Notes: generated from the sequence alone by a model not told the origin. 64,000 bases of DNA from Homalodisca vitripennis (GCF_021130785.1 NC_060214.1:3003001-3067000), one strand, 5' to 3'; shown: positions 23,621 through 36,280, counted from the stretch's first letter. Made by a program: numbers and translations.

Positions 23621-25216
23621 CCATAGTGTCCTTTCCCTCACTGGGTTATTTCTTTCTCTTCCTAATCTTTTCGGCTTCAGACTCAGAGTTACAGATACTG
23701 TGTATTCACTGACACAAGAAGTACTTTCCGGTCACAAACTTCCCACCCTTCTGAAAATTGTATTTCTTGAACCCTATCCTCATTCTATCTTCCTCTTCAA
23801 AACTGTTTTCATTCATTCAATGGTGATTTTCCATATTTAAAGTACATTCCATTAGAAACTTCTAGTCACTTTATTGGTAAGACTATACGAGCTCATGTTC
23901 TTAGGTGGTCAGGTAAATTAACAACACGAATTTTGAGACATGTTAAATATATGTTAGGCTTAAATGTTAAAACACATTAAAGTTGAAATTCCCTTTTTGC
24001 TTAAATATTTAAACTAAGTCTTCTTATACAAATTTCACTTATAACGAAAAGTAATCATGCAGTCATAATTAAGGGATTCATACTGGTAAATAATAATATA
24101 ACAAATGGCAAAGCTATTAAAATAAACAATGCTAACATCTTATTCTATACGGAACAAGGTACATTTTTATAAGGGCAATATAACCCGTAACCAGCAGGCT
24201 GAAAACACCACCTATTGTGCGAAGATGGTTCTGAATATTTGATATTGCTTCCTCCGTCAAGGCGAACATACCTGGTAGTAGTGAAATATAGCCTAGCAAC
24301 ATAGCAACATAAAACCTTATGTAAGAGTGTCATGAATATCTTACAGTTATAAGGGTTACTCTCTTAATTTTGTTTTAGTAAAACTTATATATTATTCAGT
24401 AAAACCTAATACTCTGGTATTTTTAGCTTGGCATTGATTTTAATACAAATAGGCATTTTTCTTCACCTGAAAATTCTAACGTCCATAAAAGTAGTTAATA
24501 TTGTAAATACGTGTAGAATATTCTGAGATGCAAAATAACATTATGCATGGAATTTCGAACACTAAACTAACACAATAATTTAGTATCAAACTAATCCCAA
24601 TAGTAAATCAGAAATATACCTGGCATGATTAGGTTTGCTAGCAAAGCTCAATAAAAAAATTTGTAATATGACGTTCGTTTAGAAATTTAATTATTAAAAA
24701 ACAAAATCTCTAATAAGAACTAGACCAACAATAAATGGTTTTTCACCAGCTTTTATAACTTCCAAATAAAATTTATAATTATATTATTGTATAACTCCTA
24801 AGTTTTGAAAATGGCTGCTGGAAAAGGGATCAAGACGGAATAATCGTGCCTCTGCTGCAGGCATAACACTAATATAGAGTAGGGTTTAGGATTTCTGGAT
24901 CATTTACATTGTATTTTAATCAAATTTTTAACGTGCCGTGAGTTTTTTGTCATTTTGTCATAGCGTCCGTAACAAGAGTTACAGTAACTTATATTTAAAA
25001 ACAACAGTAATGAGAATGGACCCGATCATTCTTGTCGTGATTTCTAACCCATTCAAAAATGTGAGGAAAATAGTTCTTAAGATGACTAACACAGGATCAT
25101 TACCCACTATCAGTCAAAAAAACATTGAAGATGGTAGCCATTTGTATTTATCATGCATTTAAAATAGTTCAAACTGCAGATGCAAGAGGATAATAATGAT
25201 AATTATTATTATTTTA

Positions 25217-25370
25217 TACTGATGAGGTGCAGTCCGCACTTAAAGAATAGGTTGATTTCAATCCTCAAAATAAAGTGTTATATATTTTTGTAACAATTAG
25301 CAATGTAAATGTCCGTAGTCATTCTATCCTTTTAAAACTTCCATTGTCAATAAAAAACTTTAAACAAAGA
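25217..25370 (+). repeat. Dispersed repeat family R, copy 2
   Basis: It is homologous to 23483-23620 in the same orientation. The shared order of blocks is CTGA-GAGG, TTTCAATCCTC, AGTGTTATA, TTTTGTAA, AATGTAAATGTCC, TATCCTTTTAAAACTTCCAT, TCAATAA and AACTTTAAACAAA. It is preceded by a short ATT microsatellite (25201-25215). Divergence is moderate, so the copies are old. Confidence 0.7.
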
Positions 25371-25724
25371 ATAGTTTTATTCTTGTATAACAATTTTACA
25401 TTGCATGCCAAGCGTCTGAATAAATTATATGAAAGACTCATTTAATCAAGTGGTCATTGAGTCTAAAAACAGAGGTTGAGAAATTTTAAAGAAGAATCAT
25501 TGCTATGTCTTTAGATTGTCATTAAAGACAAAGAGGATTGAAACAAATAGTGCTAACAATGAGAGGAATAACCGAGTTTATCCTAACAGACCTCACATTC
25601 GTCATGCCTCAGGCAGTAAGATATCCATCCGTAACACGTTTTAAGTTCAATCATTATTTACAACAATTACAACCAGTACTAACATAACAAGAGGTACAGT
25701 TTTTGGGAGCAGCTATAACCTTGA

Positions 25725-25850
25725 GTATGTTAGGTAGTTTGTTGATAACCCTGGGCTCACATGTGTAGGGCGACGGTCGCTAGTTCGAAACCTGTGTTGG
25801 GAAACTCTACAGCCCCGCGCCTCACATGTACACTGTAATACTCTGGTCCA
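25725..25850 (+). repeat. Possible tRNA-derived SINE head
   Basis: TAGTTCGAAACC (25781-25792) is close to the tRNA B box, and TTAGGTAGTTTGTTGATAAC (about 25728-25747) could be a decayed A box at a plausible distance. No foldable tRNA cloverleaf is evident, so it is not called as a tRNA gene. The 3' end and target duplications are not recognised. Confidence 0.25.
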
Positions 25851-27452
25851 CTTCACATCAACAATACATAGTTATTTATAGTATGTAAAAAACAAGAAGT
25901 TTTAACAAAATATTGTGCTCTTTAAAATATTTTCTGCACATTCTCTGTTTCTAACATTAATTATTATTTGAACATAGTTAATATTAAATACCACATAAAA
26001 GACAGGATGGTTTCAAAATGATTAGTAATTCCAAAATAAATTATTTACTTACGAATATATTAAGTATTCAAATTTTTCATACGTAATAATTATATCTTTG
26101 GTTTAATTCATTGCATCAAATGTTAAAAACCGTACAAAAATGCAGTTTCAGAAACAAGGCAGTTTACTGCAAAAATTTTACTTCTCATGAGTTTTAACTT
26201 TTATATCTTAAAACTTCAAGATAGAGTCACTAATAGTTAAATATATACAGAAACAAAGCATTAAAATTTACAGAGTTAATTTACAAATACAATTAGCAAC
26301 CAATTTAACCGATTGCAAACAAATCCTCCATTATTGTGTTTTTCTGCCCTGAAAGCTACAAAACTCCTAATGGATCGATGTGCCGATCATACGTATTGTT
26401 TTTCGAACATTTTCTCTCTCCTTTCACAGTTTTGATCATAACAGTAAAATTATGAGCTTTTACATTTTCTAAACATTTTGATCCATGTTATAATGCTATT
26501 TAGAAAAAAATGAAGTGTTTAAAAAACCCGACTTGTTCAAAACGCTCTACGTAGTTACATCGTCTAAACACCTGTAGATTTGTAGAATTTAAAAAGGGCA
26601 AAGTATTTTAATGCAGTACATTTAACAAATATTAAACCCCTGTTGTATTACCAACTTTGTAAAAATTGGCCTAAAATAAGTACTTAATGCATCCTCAGTG
26701 TTTAAACTTACAGTGTGGTATGAAATATACTTTCACTCCAAGTATTCTACAGGAGCTTAAATATTATTATTTTGGTGATTTTAATGAAGTTTGTTTGTAT
26801 ACTTTATTATATAACTTGGAGTACGCTTATTTTGCGTTATCACGTAAGTGTAAGTGTGTATGGTTTTAGTAGAGACTTCACGAAGTGAATAAGATGTACA
26901 TGATACTTTCGAAATCATAGTCTTTCAGACGAATTTATAAAAATTAATATTAGTTACGCATATTAATCCCGAATAAAAAATGACCGAACAGAATGACTTA
27001 GACGGAAAAGTAAGGTTTAGATTATACACGTATTAAAAAATATATTATTCTTCACTTATATAGGTTTAAGTACACCCAGTTTGTCTGCGTACAAATGCTG
27101 CAAAAACACGTATATTTTATTAAATTAGCTCTTTTAAACTAGTCAAAGAACATTCATAATTCCTAGTATCAGTGTATTGAAACGGTAAACAGTCCATTCC
27201 TTCATATAAAACGTCTTCCAGGTTCTATTTTAAACATTGTCTCTTAATAAAGATCATTGCACGGGGCTTAGAATTTGGACATTCATAGAGGATCTTAAAG
27301 TCAACTTTTATCCTAAAGAATATAATTTATAATTAATTTATTCAATTACATCTGAAAGTGATTTATTTCTTTATGGTTTAACATTGAAGGCAATATATCT
27401 ATAGAGTTTCATGCTGCCAATTATAATATATTGCACCATATTTACACTCCAC

Positions 27453-28340
27453 GTCATCTTACAGAACAAGGTCAAGATCCTTGAGAGGCACATCTCACGT
27501 CTTCACTTGGATGGCGTTACGTTTCTAAGCATCCTTGAGATAATATACGGTCGTTATGCCTTAGTATGCAACTCGACCGCATTTTGCAGAACAAGGTTAA
27601 GATCCTAGAGAGGCGCATCTCACATCTTCACTTGGATGGCGTTATGTTTCTAAGCATCCTTGAGATAATATACGGTCGTTATGCCTTAGTATGCAACTCG
27701 ACCGCATTTTGCAGAAGAAGGTTAAGATCCTGGAGAGGCACATCTCACGTCCTCACTTGGATAGCGTTATGTTTCTAAGCATCCTTGAGATAATATACGG
27801 TCGTTATGCCTTAGTATGCAACTCGACCGCATTTTGCAGAACAAGGTTAAGATCCTAGAGAGGCACATCTCACGTCCTCACTTGGATAGCGTTATGTTTC
27901 TAAGCATCCTTGAGATAATATACGGTCGTTATGCCTTAGTATGCAACTCGACCGCATTTTGCAGAACAAGGTTAAGATCCTAGAGAGGCACATCTCACGT
28001 TTTCACTTGGATGGCGTTATGTTTCTAAAGCATCCTTGAGATAATATACGGTCGTTATGCCTTAGTATGCAACTCGACCGCATTTTGCAGAACAAGGTTA
28101 AGATCCTAGAGAGGCACATCTCACGTCTTCACTTGGATGGCGTTATGTTTCTAAGCATCCTTGAGATAATATACGGTCGTTATGCCTTAGTATGCAACTC
28201 GACCGCATTTTGCAGAACAAGGTTAAGATCCTAGAGAGGCACATCTCACGTCCTTCACTTGGATGGCGTTATGTTTCTAAGCATCCTTTAGATAATATAC
28301 GGTCGTTATGCCTTAGTATGCAACTCGACCGCATTTACCA
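27453..28340. repeat. 125-bp satellite array, 7 copies
   Basis: The landmark GAACAAGGT (GAAGAAGGT in copy 3) recurs at 27464, 27589, 27714, 27839, 27964, 28090 and 28215, a 125-bp period with one 126 (extra A at about 28029). Units contain AGAGAGGCACATCTCACGT, then CACTTGGAT-GCGTTATGTTTC and ATACGGTCGTTATGCCTTAG. Copies are nearly identical except the first, which is entered from unrelated sequence at about 27453. The last unit ends at about 28336. The short ORFs at 27411-27608 and 27566-27778 are repeat artefacts. Confidence 0.95.
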
Positions 28341-28344
28341 GAAT

Positions 28345-30570
28345 ATCCTATGAATAGTTTATGAAATATAGTTTGTTCTAAAATAACGATAAATGACACA
28401 CCTCTTATGAATTTTTGTCTGCATAAGGTTTAGCTTAATAAATATTGGGAATTTCTTGAAATAATAATTTGATCATAACAGGGATAAATAATTAATAATT
28501 ACTCTATACTTACTATTTTTAAATATAAGATTTAGTTTGATAAATGTTAAATAGTTTCTTGAAATAGAAATTTGCTCAAAATTAAGGATTATTATACGAA
28601 TTTGTCCAGACTTAGTTTGTCAGTATAAGGGTTGGTTAGAAATAAAGAACGATTATATTAACTTATTTATTTTCCACCATTTTTTTATTAGAAAGAACTT
28701 ACATTGACTATATCGAGTGTACGTAGTAATATATTACTTTGTAAAGTTGTACTTCATATTTATATTGAAACAAGGCACGACCATCTTAGCTTTGTTATGG
28801 AAGTGAACAAAAGAATCTCTTTGTGCCAAATTGCCACGTTTATAAGTCTTGCCTCGAGGGGAAGCTGTTAATAAATCAGAGAGTTTGCAGTCCCCCTAAT
28901 TAACTGCATTGTTTCACTACACTCTTTTGTTGGCCATTTTCTCTTCGTTAAACCTGGGATTATGATTACATTTAACAAGTGCCTTAATGTAGTCTTGTTT
29001 ACACTTACGGGTTGTTCGTTGGAAACACACATCACATGATTAAATCTAAGTTAAACCCTAACCAATAAAACGTATTTAGTGTTAGTTTGAATATTTGTAG
29101 TGCGTATTTGTGAAACCGATTAAACATTGTTTACTCAACTTCTTTACTTTCGGGTTTAACTCAAGCAACAATTTATATAATACGGTGAGGAGATATGTTT
29201 GCTATTATCAAAGTTTTTACGATATAGTGAGTTGATGTGTTGCTCTGCTTGCTACCTAAAATAAAAAAAGTTTAAGAATAATAAGGTTCTCAATTTTCTT
29301 TTAATTAAAAAAATTTCAGACTAAAATTGAACTCAATTTTACAAATAAACAATCTTGTGGCCATTACTCACAATATACAATGAAAACTGGAAATGGAAAG
29401 CTGTTCAGAATTGTAACATTTCATAAATGATGCATGTGTCATTTATCATAAACAAGATATACATAATTTAGAAATATTATAGCATAAACAACTTTGGACA
29501 TAATGTTTTCTTAATGTTAAGATATTTATTCCTAGCTAATTTTGTTTATTTTAACTTAATTATTAACTTAGTTTAACTTAATTGAGTAAACAATTTATTT
29601 GCACAAAGTTTGCCTTTATGTGACTACTTGACATATTAAAATGTTATATGATTTTACTCAGTTTGTTTACAAATGTAATTACACTGCGATTTTATTGTCA
29701 CCATGATTACCCATCATAAAAATATAAAAAATGTTTTCTAACGCTCAGCTAAATGCCGTGAAAATAAATATACCATAATCGAACTAGGTTTTGATAAATT
29801 AAATTTGATGAAAAATTTAAAGCCTATAGGTTAGTTTAGAGATATCGTGTGGACAGAAAAAACAAATTGTAACCCGTCAAGCGATAGGCTTTACTACCGC
29901 TCAGCCAATATATTCAGCAATATTTATATATTATGCAATTATGCTAAAATATTTTTACAGTGTGAAACAGTGTAAGGTGTACAAAAGAGTACATATAGAA
30001 ATAAATAACTTAATTAAGTTATTTATTTCTATTATAATTATTAATAATAATTATTATATTTATTTATATCTATCATTATTAGCGCAAACGGTATTTACAC
30101 TCAAGTTTAATTTTAACTTAATTTACCAAAGCGTAACATACATCTTGTGTATGGTGAGATTATTCATCACAGCCAGTATGTTGGTGAAGTTTTAAGTATA
30201 AACTCAAAAATTATTTAGTGAATGTCTTTTAAGTTTTCGCCAAAGCCTCACATGAGTTGTGATTTTTGTTTTTGTAAATAAAAATGAGACACGACCTATC
30301 AAGCCCTATTTAGTTTCCATTGTAGATGGAATATCACAGTCCATTTATATATCAATGCAAGATGTCCAGGTCCTTATCTCATGTTATTAGTATTTTCTCA
30401 TCTTAGATTTTCCGATTGAAAAATTTGGAATATTGCTTACATTATTAAGGGTTTTAGATATTTTACCTTGCTCTGAAGGGCCATTTTTTAAAGAGGATGT
30501 AAAGATGTTAAACTGAAATTCACTGAATCAACCAATGTCCGTTTGCTATTAAACGTTTAAGGAGAATAAA
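28345..30570. other. AT-rich non-coding stretch with a perfect palindrome
   Basis: No supported gene is present. The only structured feature is the 38-bp palindrome at 29995-30032, listed separately. The ORF at 29941-30195 spans it and has an AT-driven amino-acid composition. Confidence 0.55.
29995..30032. repeat. Perfect 38-bp AT-rich palindrome
   Basis: The two 19-bp halves (29995-30013 and 30014-30032) are exact reverse complements, centred on ACTTAATTAAGT with no spacer. The pairing breaks at the next base on each side. A second, imperfect AT palindrome follows immediately (about 30031-30055). Confidence 0.9.
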
Positions 30571-30580
30571 ATAATGTCTT

Positions 30581-30631
30581 GTGACTGGTCAACAGATCAG
30601 CATTCCAAAAGACGTGAAAGTTTAGGTTACT

Positions 30632-30698
<67 letters not shown>

Positions 30699-31080
30699 CA
30701 AAGTTTCACTATGAATGAGAAATTCTTACGCTCAGTCACATAATTATCCAGCCCTGAGCTCCCTTCACGTGGCAGTTCCTCATAATCAGTGACTACCGCT
30801 AGTTCTGACTACTGCTGCTCACGAAGCTCTCGAATACTGCAAATTCTCGGTCGTTGATTGGTCAACAGATCAGCATTCAAAAAGACATGAAAGTTTAGGT
30901 TACTTGTATATGAAATCAACGTTCACTCTGAATGAGACATTCTTACGCTCAGTCACATAATTATCCAGCCCTGAGCTCCCTTCACATGGCAGTCCCTCAT
31001 AATTAGTGACTACCGCTAGTTCAGACTACTGCTGCTCACGAAGCTGTCGACTGCTGCAAATTCTCGGTCTGTGATTGGTC
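30581..31080. repeat. Tandem duplication of about 220 bp x 2, copy 1 expanded by a TA microsatellite
   Basis: Copy 1 starts at GACTGGTCAACAGATCAGCA (30582) and copy 2 at GATTGGTCAACAGATCAGCA (30855). Both continue through AAGACRTGAAAGTTTAGGTT, TTCTTACGCTCAGTCACAT, CCAGCCCTGAGCTCCCTTCA and TGACTACCGCTAGTTC. A third start GTGATTGGTCATGG occurs at 31070. Copy 1 carries about 62 bp of pure TA (30634-30695) where copy 2 has only TTGTATATGA. Confidence 0.92.
30634..30695. repeat. (TA)n microsatellite
   Basis: About 31 uninterrupted TA dinucleotides inside copy 1 of the tandem duplication at 30581-31080. Confidence 0.98.
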
Positions 31081-31834
31081 ATGGCTTGGCAGTTTCCGGC
31101 TCGGTTTCTTGCAAGTTATGGCTTTAGGCAGTTGGAATGTGGCTGATCCCGGCCATTTGATAACTCTTTGTCTCAGAGCTCTCGTTCTCCGGGAGCACCA
31201 TTCCTTTGCTAGATCCTTTGCCAGTGTCCGCCCCTTGGCACCCCTCCCGACTTCCAGCTGCTAATGCACATCTATGCCTTAAATAGATTTGCAATCACTT
31301 AATATAACATCACCTTTGATTTCCTTTATACAATGAATGAAAAATATTCTTCAACTTACAACATTTTGAAACATTTCACAAAGATGGCAAACTTTGTAGA
31401 TTAGGATTATCGCATACACGAGTTGGACCAGGCAACAAATTCTGTTATTATTGAAGAGTTTTTAAAGCTATAAAATACAATTGCTTAGCTTACATGTTTT
31501 AAGCTGATAGGGAGAGCGGAAAGTTACCAAGTTCGGAACACTTTTTCGTTACACCTGATTACGCTTTCCTCGAAGACAAGTTGTTGTAAATTCAATAATA
31601 ACGTAAAATAAATATAACGAGGATTCAGTTAATTTAAATATCACATTCCAGGAATGTTTGTTCAGTAAAACATTTATTACGGCCTTAAATTATATTATTC
31701 TTCCATTATATGGAAAATCAGGTATGCTGTAATTAACACATTTTATTTATTTACAGAAACAAACTAAACATTTTAACTAATACCTTTATTTTACTGCTGA
31801 TATGCAATAATAAATCACAGGCATTTTATTTCTG

Positions 31835-31935
31835 TGACAGTAAATTAAACGTCAGGTGCGGTTAATTAATCTTCTCTCCGATGGTAATTATGAAATGCAA
31901 ATGAGAAGAAGTGGTTTGGTAATTGAAGATTCGGA
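31835..31935 (+). repeat. Dispersed repeat O, copy 1, with ATGCAAAT octamer
   Basis: It is homologous to 63021-63115. Shared blocks in order are ACAGTAA-TTAAA, ACGTCAGGTGC, ATCTTCT, GATGGTAATTA, GAAATGCAAATGAGAAGA and GTGGTTTGGTAATTGA. The match stops sharply on both sides. The 3' half is the best preserved and includes the canonical POU-type octamer ATGCAAAT. Confidence 0.8.
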
Positions 31936-32717
31936 GGGCAAAATCTATCATTTCGCACATAGTCTAGCATCCAATACATTGATAATATTTGTTATTTAAA
32001 AGGGGATTTATTTATTTATTACGAGTAAAGGATAATCCATTATCAAGTACAAAAATGCATAATCACAAGTTAATAAAAATAACTTAAAATAAGAGCATGA
32101 ATATAACTTAGTGACGCAAGAAGCTGTACTGATTACAACTAATCATTACAAATGATTAATGTATGAGTAACGTACTAATGTATGATTGATTATTACAAAT
32201 GTTTTGTAAATAAGATCATAGTCCTATAACGAAGATAACATATTCATGAGGAAGAAAGAAATATCTTTGTCGTACGGTATATTTTACGTAAAAAGCAATA
32301 TAATCATAGGTGGTTATTGACAATACTGTTCGAATATTTTATTTAAACGTAATAATTATTACAATCCATATTTATGAAGGAAAATAAATTATGAACTATG
32401 TAAATAAATGTTTTTATTTGTAAATTTGATGACATTAGGAATTTTAACATAAATGAATGAATAAATGATTTATTTCCATCAGCATCATACAACAGAAATT
32501 ACAAATACAAAACCTGGAAATTGACTGGCCACGTAACCAGTAGTGTGGCCAGTTTTTATAAGGCAAAGATAAAAATACAATAATTTTTTTTTTCATTCTA
32601 GCACATAAAGTTTAAGTTAGACACAAACTTTAAAATCGACTACTTAAATATTGTAATAACTATTCAATAATTAGAACTGTGAAAAGGTTTTCCAAATGTG
32701 CGTTAACATTAATTTAT

Positions 32718-32720
<3 letters not shown>

Positions 32721-32778
<58 letters not shown>
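32721..32778. repeat. (AT)n microsatellite
   Basis: About 29 uninterrupted AT dinucleotides. Confidence 0.98.
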
Positions 32779-32780
<2 letters not shown>

Positions 32781-33690
32781 AATGCTATGGAAATAATTAA
32801 ACTATATTAACTAATTACATGATTCAAAATAATTACATATCCATTGAGTGGAATGGAGCACAGGAAAAGCCAACATTACAAACAGTTGATCGTTAATATC
32901 GTGATTCCGTAAACAGATTATGATGTGGGCATTGTTTCCGTGATATTCCGAGGAATATGGAATTTAAGTAGGGAATTATGGGCGTGGGAGAGGACCAACA
33001 AGAATAATATCAGGAATGATTGAGTAACTAAACGTTTATAAATCACACTGCCACTTCTTTATCGCTTGAATGTATTTATTTGCAGCGAACGAATTTGCTT
33101 TATATACAGAGATCCTAACGTTCATTAAATTTGCGGTAGCAATCGTGTTGAAAGCTTACTAGCTTCTGACCATGTTGCTTCTAAAATGTACATTTTCGTA
33201 TATGAAGTTGTGGTAAATTAGGATTTTTGGTACATTTTGAAGCCTTAATAAACTACTAATACTAGACATCTACACCAAAAACTTTTACCAGTTAAACCTA
33301 ACTAATAACGAAGTTTTAATCAATGAGGGAGAAAACATTTATGTAAAACCCTCTCAAAAATTGAGTAGTAGAAAGGATACACTAACTTTTTCAATATTTA
33401 ACATTTAGATCAATTAAAAGCTAATATAAAACCCCCTATTTTGAATGTAGTTTATTTTAAAATACTTATAAATAAGAATAAAGCTCCCCTCAAATATTGT
33501 ATAACTAACCAATTTCCGAAACGAGTGTATTAATCATAACTAACATTCCATCCCTCCTTTATTGCAGAGTTATTATGTTTTATTGTATTATTCACGAAAT
33601 TTGTCTTAAATTTACTTCCATAAGCTGCCGTATATACAGTTATGGGTATTTCATTTAAAATATTTCAAATATGTATAAATTATATATAGG

Positions 33691-33691
<1 letters not shown>

Positions 33692-33747
<56 letters not shown>
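33692..33747. repeat. (TA)n microsatellite
   Basis: About 28 uninterrupted TA dinucleotides, in an AT-rich region with no gene nearby. Confidence 0.98.
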
Positions 33748-33751
<4 letters not shown>

Positions 33752-34206
33752 TGTGATACGTATTAATATATGTGGAAATAAACGTCATTCAAATGTAGTG
33801 TAGTAGTAGTAAAAGTTTATATATTTCAAAATTTTAATATTTTAAAATACAAAGGTTGAATGTTGAAAAAGACATGTACTATGATGGTTATGTAGGAATA
33901 TCCAGGAGCCAAAATTTCAACTTAAAAAGATCAATACGTACGACAATGTTAGTAAATTCAGTGATTCAGTTCAGCTCTATATACTATACAGCTGCATGTA
34001 CTATAATATAGAGCTATACAAACACCTGCACAAGGCTGATCGTGCTAGTTGTGGACAATACTGGAATCAGCGCAAGGCGTAATAAATAGCAAGAGTAAAA
34101 GAAGAAATACTACTTTTGGAAATTTAAATGGGTATTATGTTTACATTTTGGAAACGCCAATCAAGTAAGGCATCTAGAAGTCAGTTAGTTGCTAAGAGAG
34201 GTTACA

Positions 34207-35079
34207 GTCTCTCACAGGTTGTAACATACATGCATGCAAGGTTCACCCGAGAAATGTTTGAGCAGCAGCGGTACAGTTGAACTGCAAATATTTCAAACTG
34301 TTCGTTACGAAACCTCGCAGGAACACACATGTGAACGGAACGAGTTTATAAGTCTCTCACAGGTTGTAACATACATGCATGCAAGGTTCACCCGAGAAAT
34401 GTTTGAGCAGCAGCGGTACAGTTGAACTGCAGATATTTCTAACTGTTCGTTACGAAACATCGCAGGAACACACATGTGAACGGAACGAGTTTATAAGTCT
34501 CTCACAAGTTGTAAAATACATGCATGAATGGTTCACCCAAGAAATGTTTGAGCAGCAGCGGTACAGTTGAACTGCAGATATTTCAAACTGTTCGTTACGA
34601 AACATCGCAGGAACACACATGTGAACGGAACGAGTTTATAAGTCTCTCACAGGTTGTAACATACATGCATGCAAGGTTCACCCGAGAAATGTTTGAGCAG
34701 CAGCGGTACAGTTGAACTGCAGATATTTCTAACTGTTCGTTACGAAACATCGCAGGAACACACATGTGAACGGAACGAGTTTATAAGTCTCTCACAAGTT
34801 GTAACATACATGCATGCAAGGTTCACCCAAGAAATGTTTGAGCAGCAGCGGTACAGTTGAACTGCATATATTTCAAACTGTTCGTTACGAAACATCGCAG
34901 GAACACACATATGTGAACGGAACGAGTTTATAAGTCTCTCACAAGTTGAAAAATACATGCATGAATGGTTCACCCGAGATATGTTTGAGCAGCAGCGGTA
35001 CAGCTGAACTGCATATATTTCAAACTGTTCGTTACGAAACCTCGAAGGAACACACATGTGAACGGAACGAGTTTATAAG
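34207..35079. repeat. 145-bp satellite array, 6 copies
   Basis: GTCTCTCACA starts at 34207, 34352, 34497, 34642, 34787 and about 34934, a 145-bp period with a 2-bp AT insertion in the fifth unit. Units contain ATACATGCATG, TTCACCC, GAAATGTTTGAGCAGCAGCG, TCGTTACGAAAC and ACACACATGTGAACGGAACG. Variant positions alternate between neighbours: GGTTGTAAC versus AGTTGTAAA, and GCAAGG versus GAATGG. Serial 63-codon ORFs begin in successive frames because 145 is not a multiple of three; they are artefacts. Confidence 0.96.
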
Positions 35080-35084
35080 CATTT

Positions 35085-36155
35085 ACATCCAATTAAAAAG
35101 TTTCAGTACGGTTACCGTTTATTCTGTAAACATTTTTCTCAGTTATTTAGCAATATAGAGTGTTAACTTAAAAAGGCCATCTAAAACAGTGTGCTTTTAC
35201 ATTAATTTTACTTTTGTCTTAATTATGACCTTAATTGTGAGAAAACTTTATTTTAAAAAAATCGTAATTGTATATAGAACTTTTGGCCTTGTAACTATTC
35301 AAAGAGTGTGCAGTCTAAAAATAGTGAACTTTTACACTTTATAATAATAAAATTTTAATGTAAAAAATGAGTCACACCATAAGTCCTGTAATTATAAATA
35401 AACATTTTTATGTTACCGTTTGCAAGCCGTGCAGAATACAGGCTTTTTCAAACATTTGAAATAGTTGCTTTCTCCTCGTGTCTCGCCACATGGCTGAATG
35501 CACCATTGCAACCCCAATACAAAAATGTTTTACATTCTCTTAATCACACAGTTCACAGTTCAAATATGTTTATTTATTAACAGTTTTTTTTTTATTTGAT
35601 ACATGATCTCATGTGCCTGACACAGCACGTGCGGGTTAATAGTGAATAATTAGTTCCAAATTTAATATTTTTTTATTTTATAATTTAAAAAAGACACTTT
35701 TTTATATTACTTCACAGATATTAATTGCATAGCAACTATTTTCAGTAATAAGTTTTCACATTGTACTATATATCACTTGGACAGTAATTTAATAAATAAC
35801 TAACAAGGGTATAAAACATTTGTTTGAATGGTCGTCATATCGCCTGCCATTGAAATTTTTAAAGTTTTATTATATTGATTTAAATGATTTACTGATTGAT
35901 ATTTACTGATTAATAGATTTAAACTTGTCTTCTGTTGCTTAAGTAAATAAATAAAAATTTTATGTACATTTATATAAAACATGTCTATTTAAAAGTTTCT
36001 AAAGAAAGTAAGTTTAACTGTATAAAGTAAATTTTAGGTAGTATCATATTTGCTACTATTTGCTAATAGTAAATTTACAGTTATGATCATTGTATGTATG
36101 CTTCTTGCCTAATTATCGGTCTGTACATATAAACCGTTTAATTTAGACGACAAAC
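35085..36155. other. AT-rich non-coding stretch
   Basis: Nothing recognisable: no tandem repeat, no RNA gene and no ORF with protein character. Confidence 0.5.
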
Positions 36156-36159
36156 AGAA

Positions 36160-36171
36160 AAACACACACAC

Positions 36172-36207
<36 letters not shown>

Positions 36208-36224
36208 CACACACACACACACAC

Positions 36225-36273
<49 letters not shown>

Positions 36274-36280
36274 TATATAC
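36160..36280. repeat. Compound (CA)n-(TA)n microsatellite
   Basis: A CA run with two interruptions (36162-36224) passes into a TA run with one interruption (36225-36279). Confidence 0.97.

Larger units (their letters stand above)
23130..27450. other. AT-rich non-coding stretch with two copies of a dispersed repeat and a tRNA-like box
   Basis: Two copies of a dispersed repeat (23483-23620 and 25217-25370) are listed separately. Between 23627 and 23840 there is a pyrimidine-rich stretch with one open plus frame of about 70 codons lacking recognisable motifs. At 25781-25792 TAGTTCGAAACC resembles a tRNA B box. No supported gene is seen. Confidence 0.55.
31085..34200. other. AT-rich non-coding stretch with microsatellites and one conserved dispersed repeat
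   Basis: It holds the octamer-containing repeat (31835-31935), (AT)n at 32721-32778 and (TA)n at 33692-33747. The start (31080-31270) is GC-richer and CTCCC-rich but not identified. No coding region is supported. Confidence 0.55.

Noticed and set aside
24145..24333. Minus ORF of 62 codons with tryptophan and cysteine residues
   Set aside because: The residue mix looks protein-like, but there is no recognisable motif, no neighbouring exon and no sign of splicing signals that would make it an exon.
25725..25850. tRNA gene at the B-box-like TAGTTCGAAACC
   Set aside because: No acceptor stem or cloverleaf can be folded by eye. It is kept only as a possible SINE head.
34234..35158. Serial ORFs of 63-105 codons in the 145-bp array
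   Set aside because: The same text repeats in successive frames and has no domain. These are repeat artefacts.
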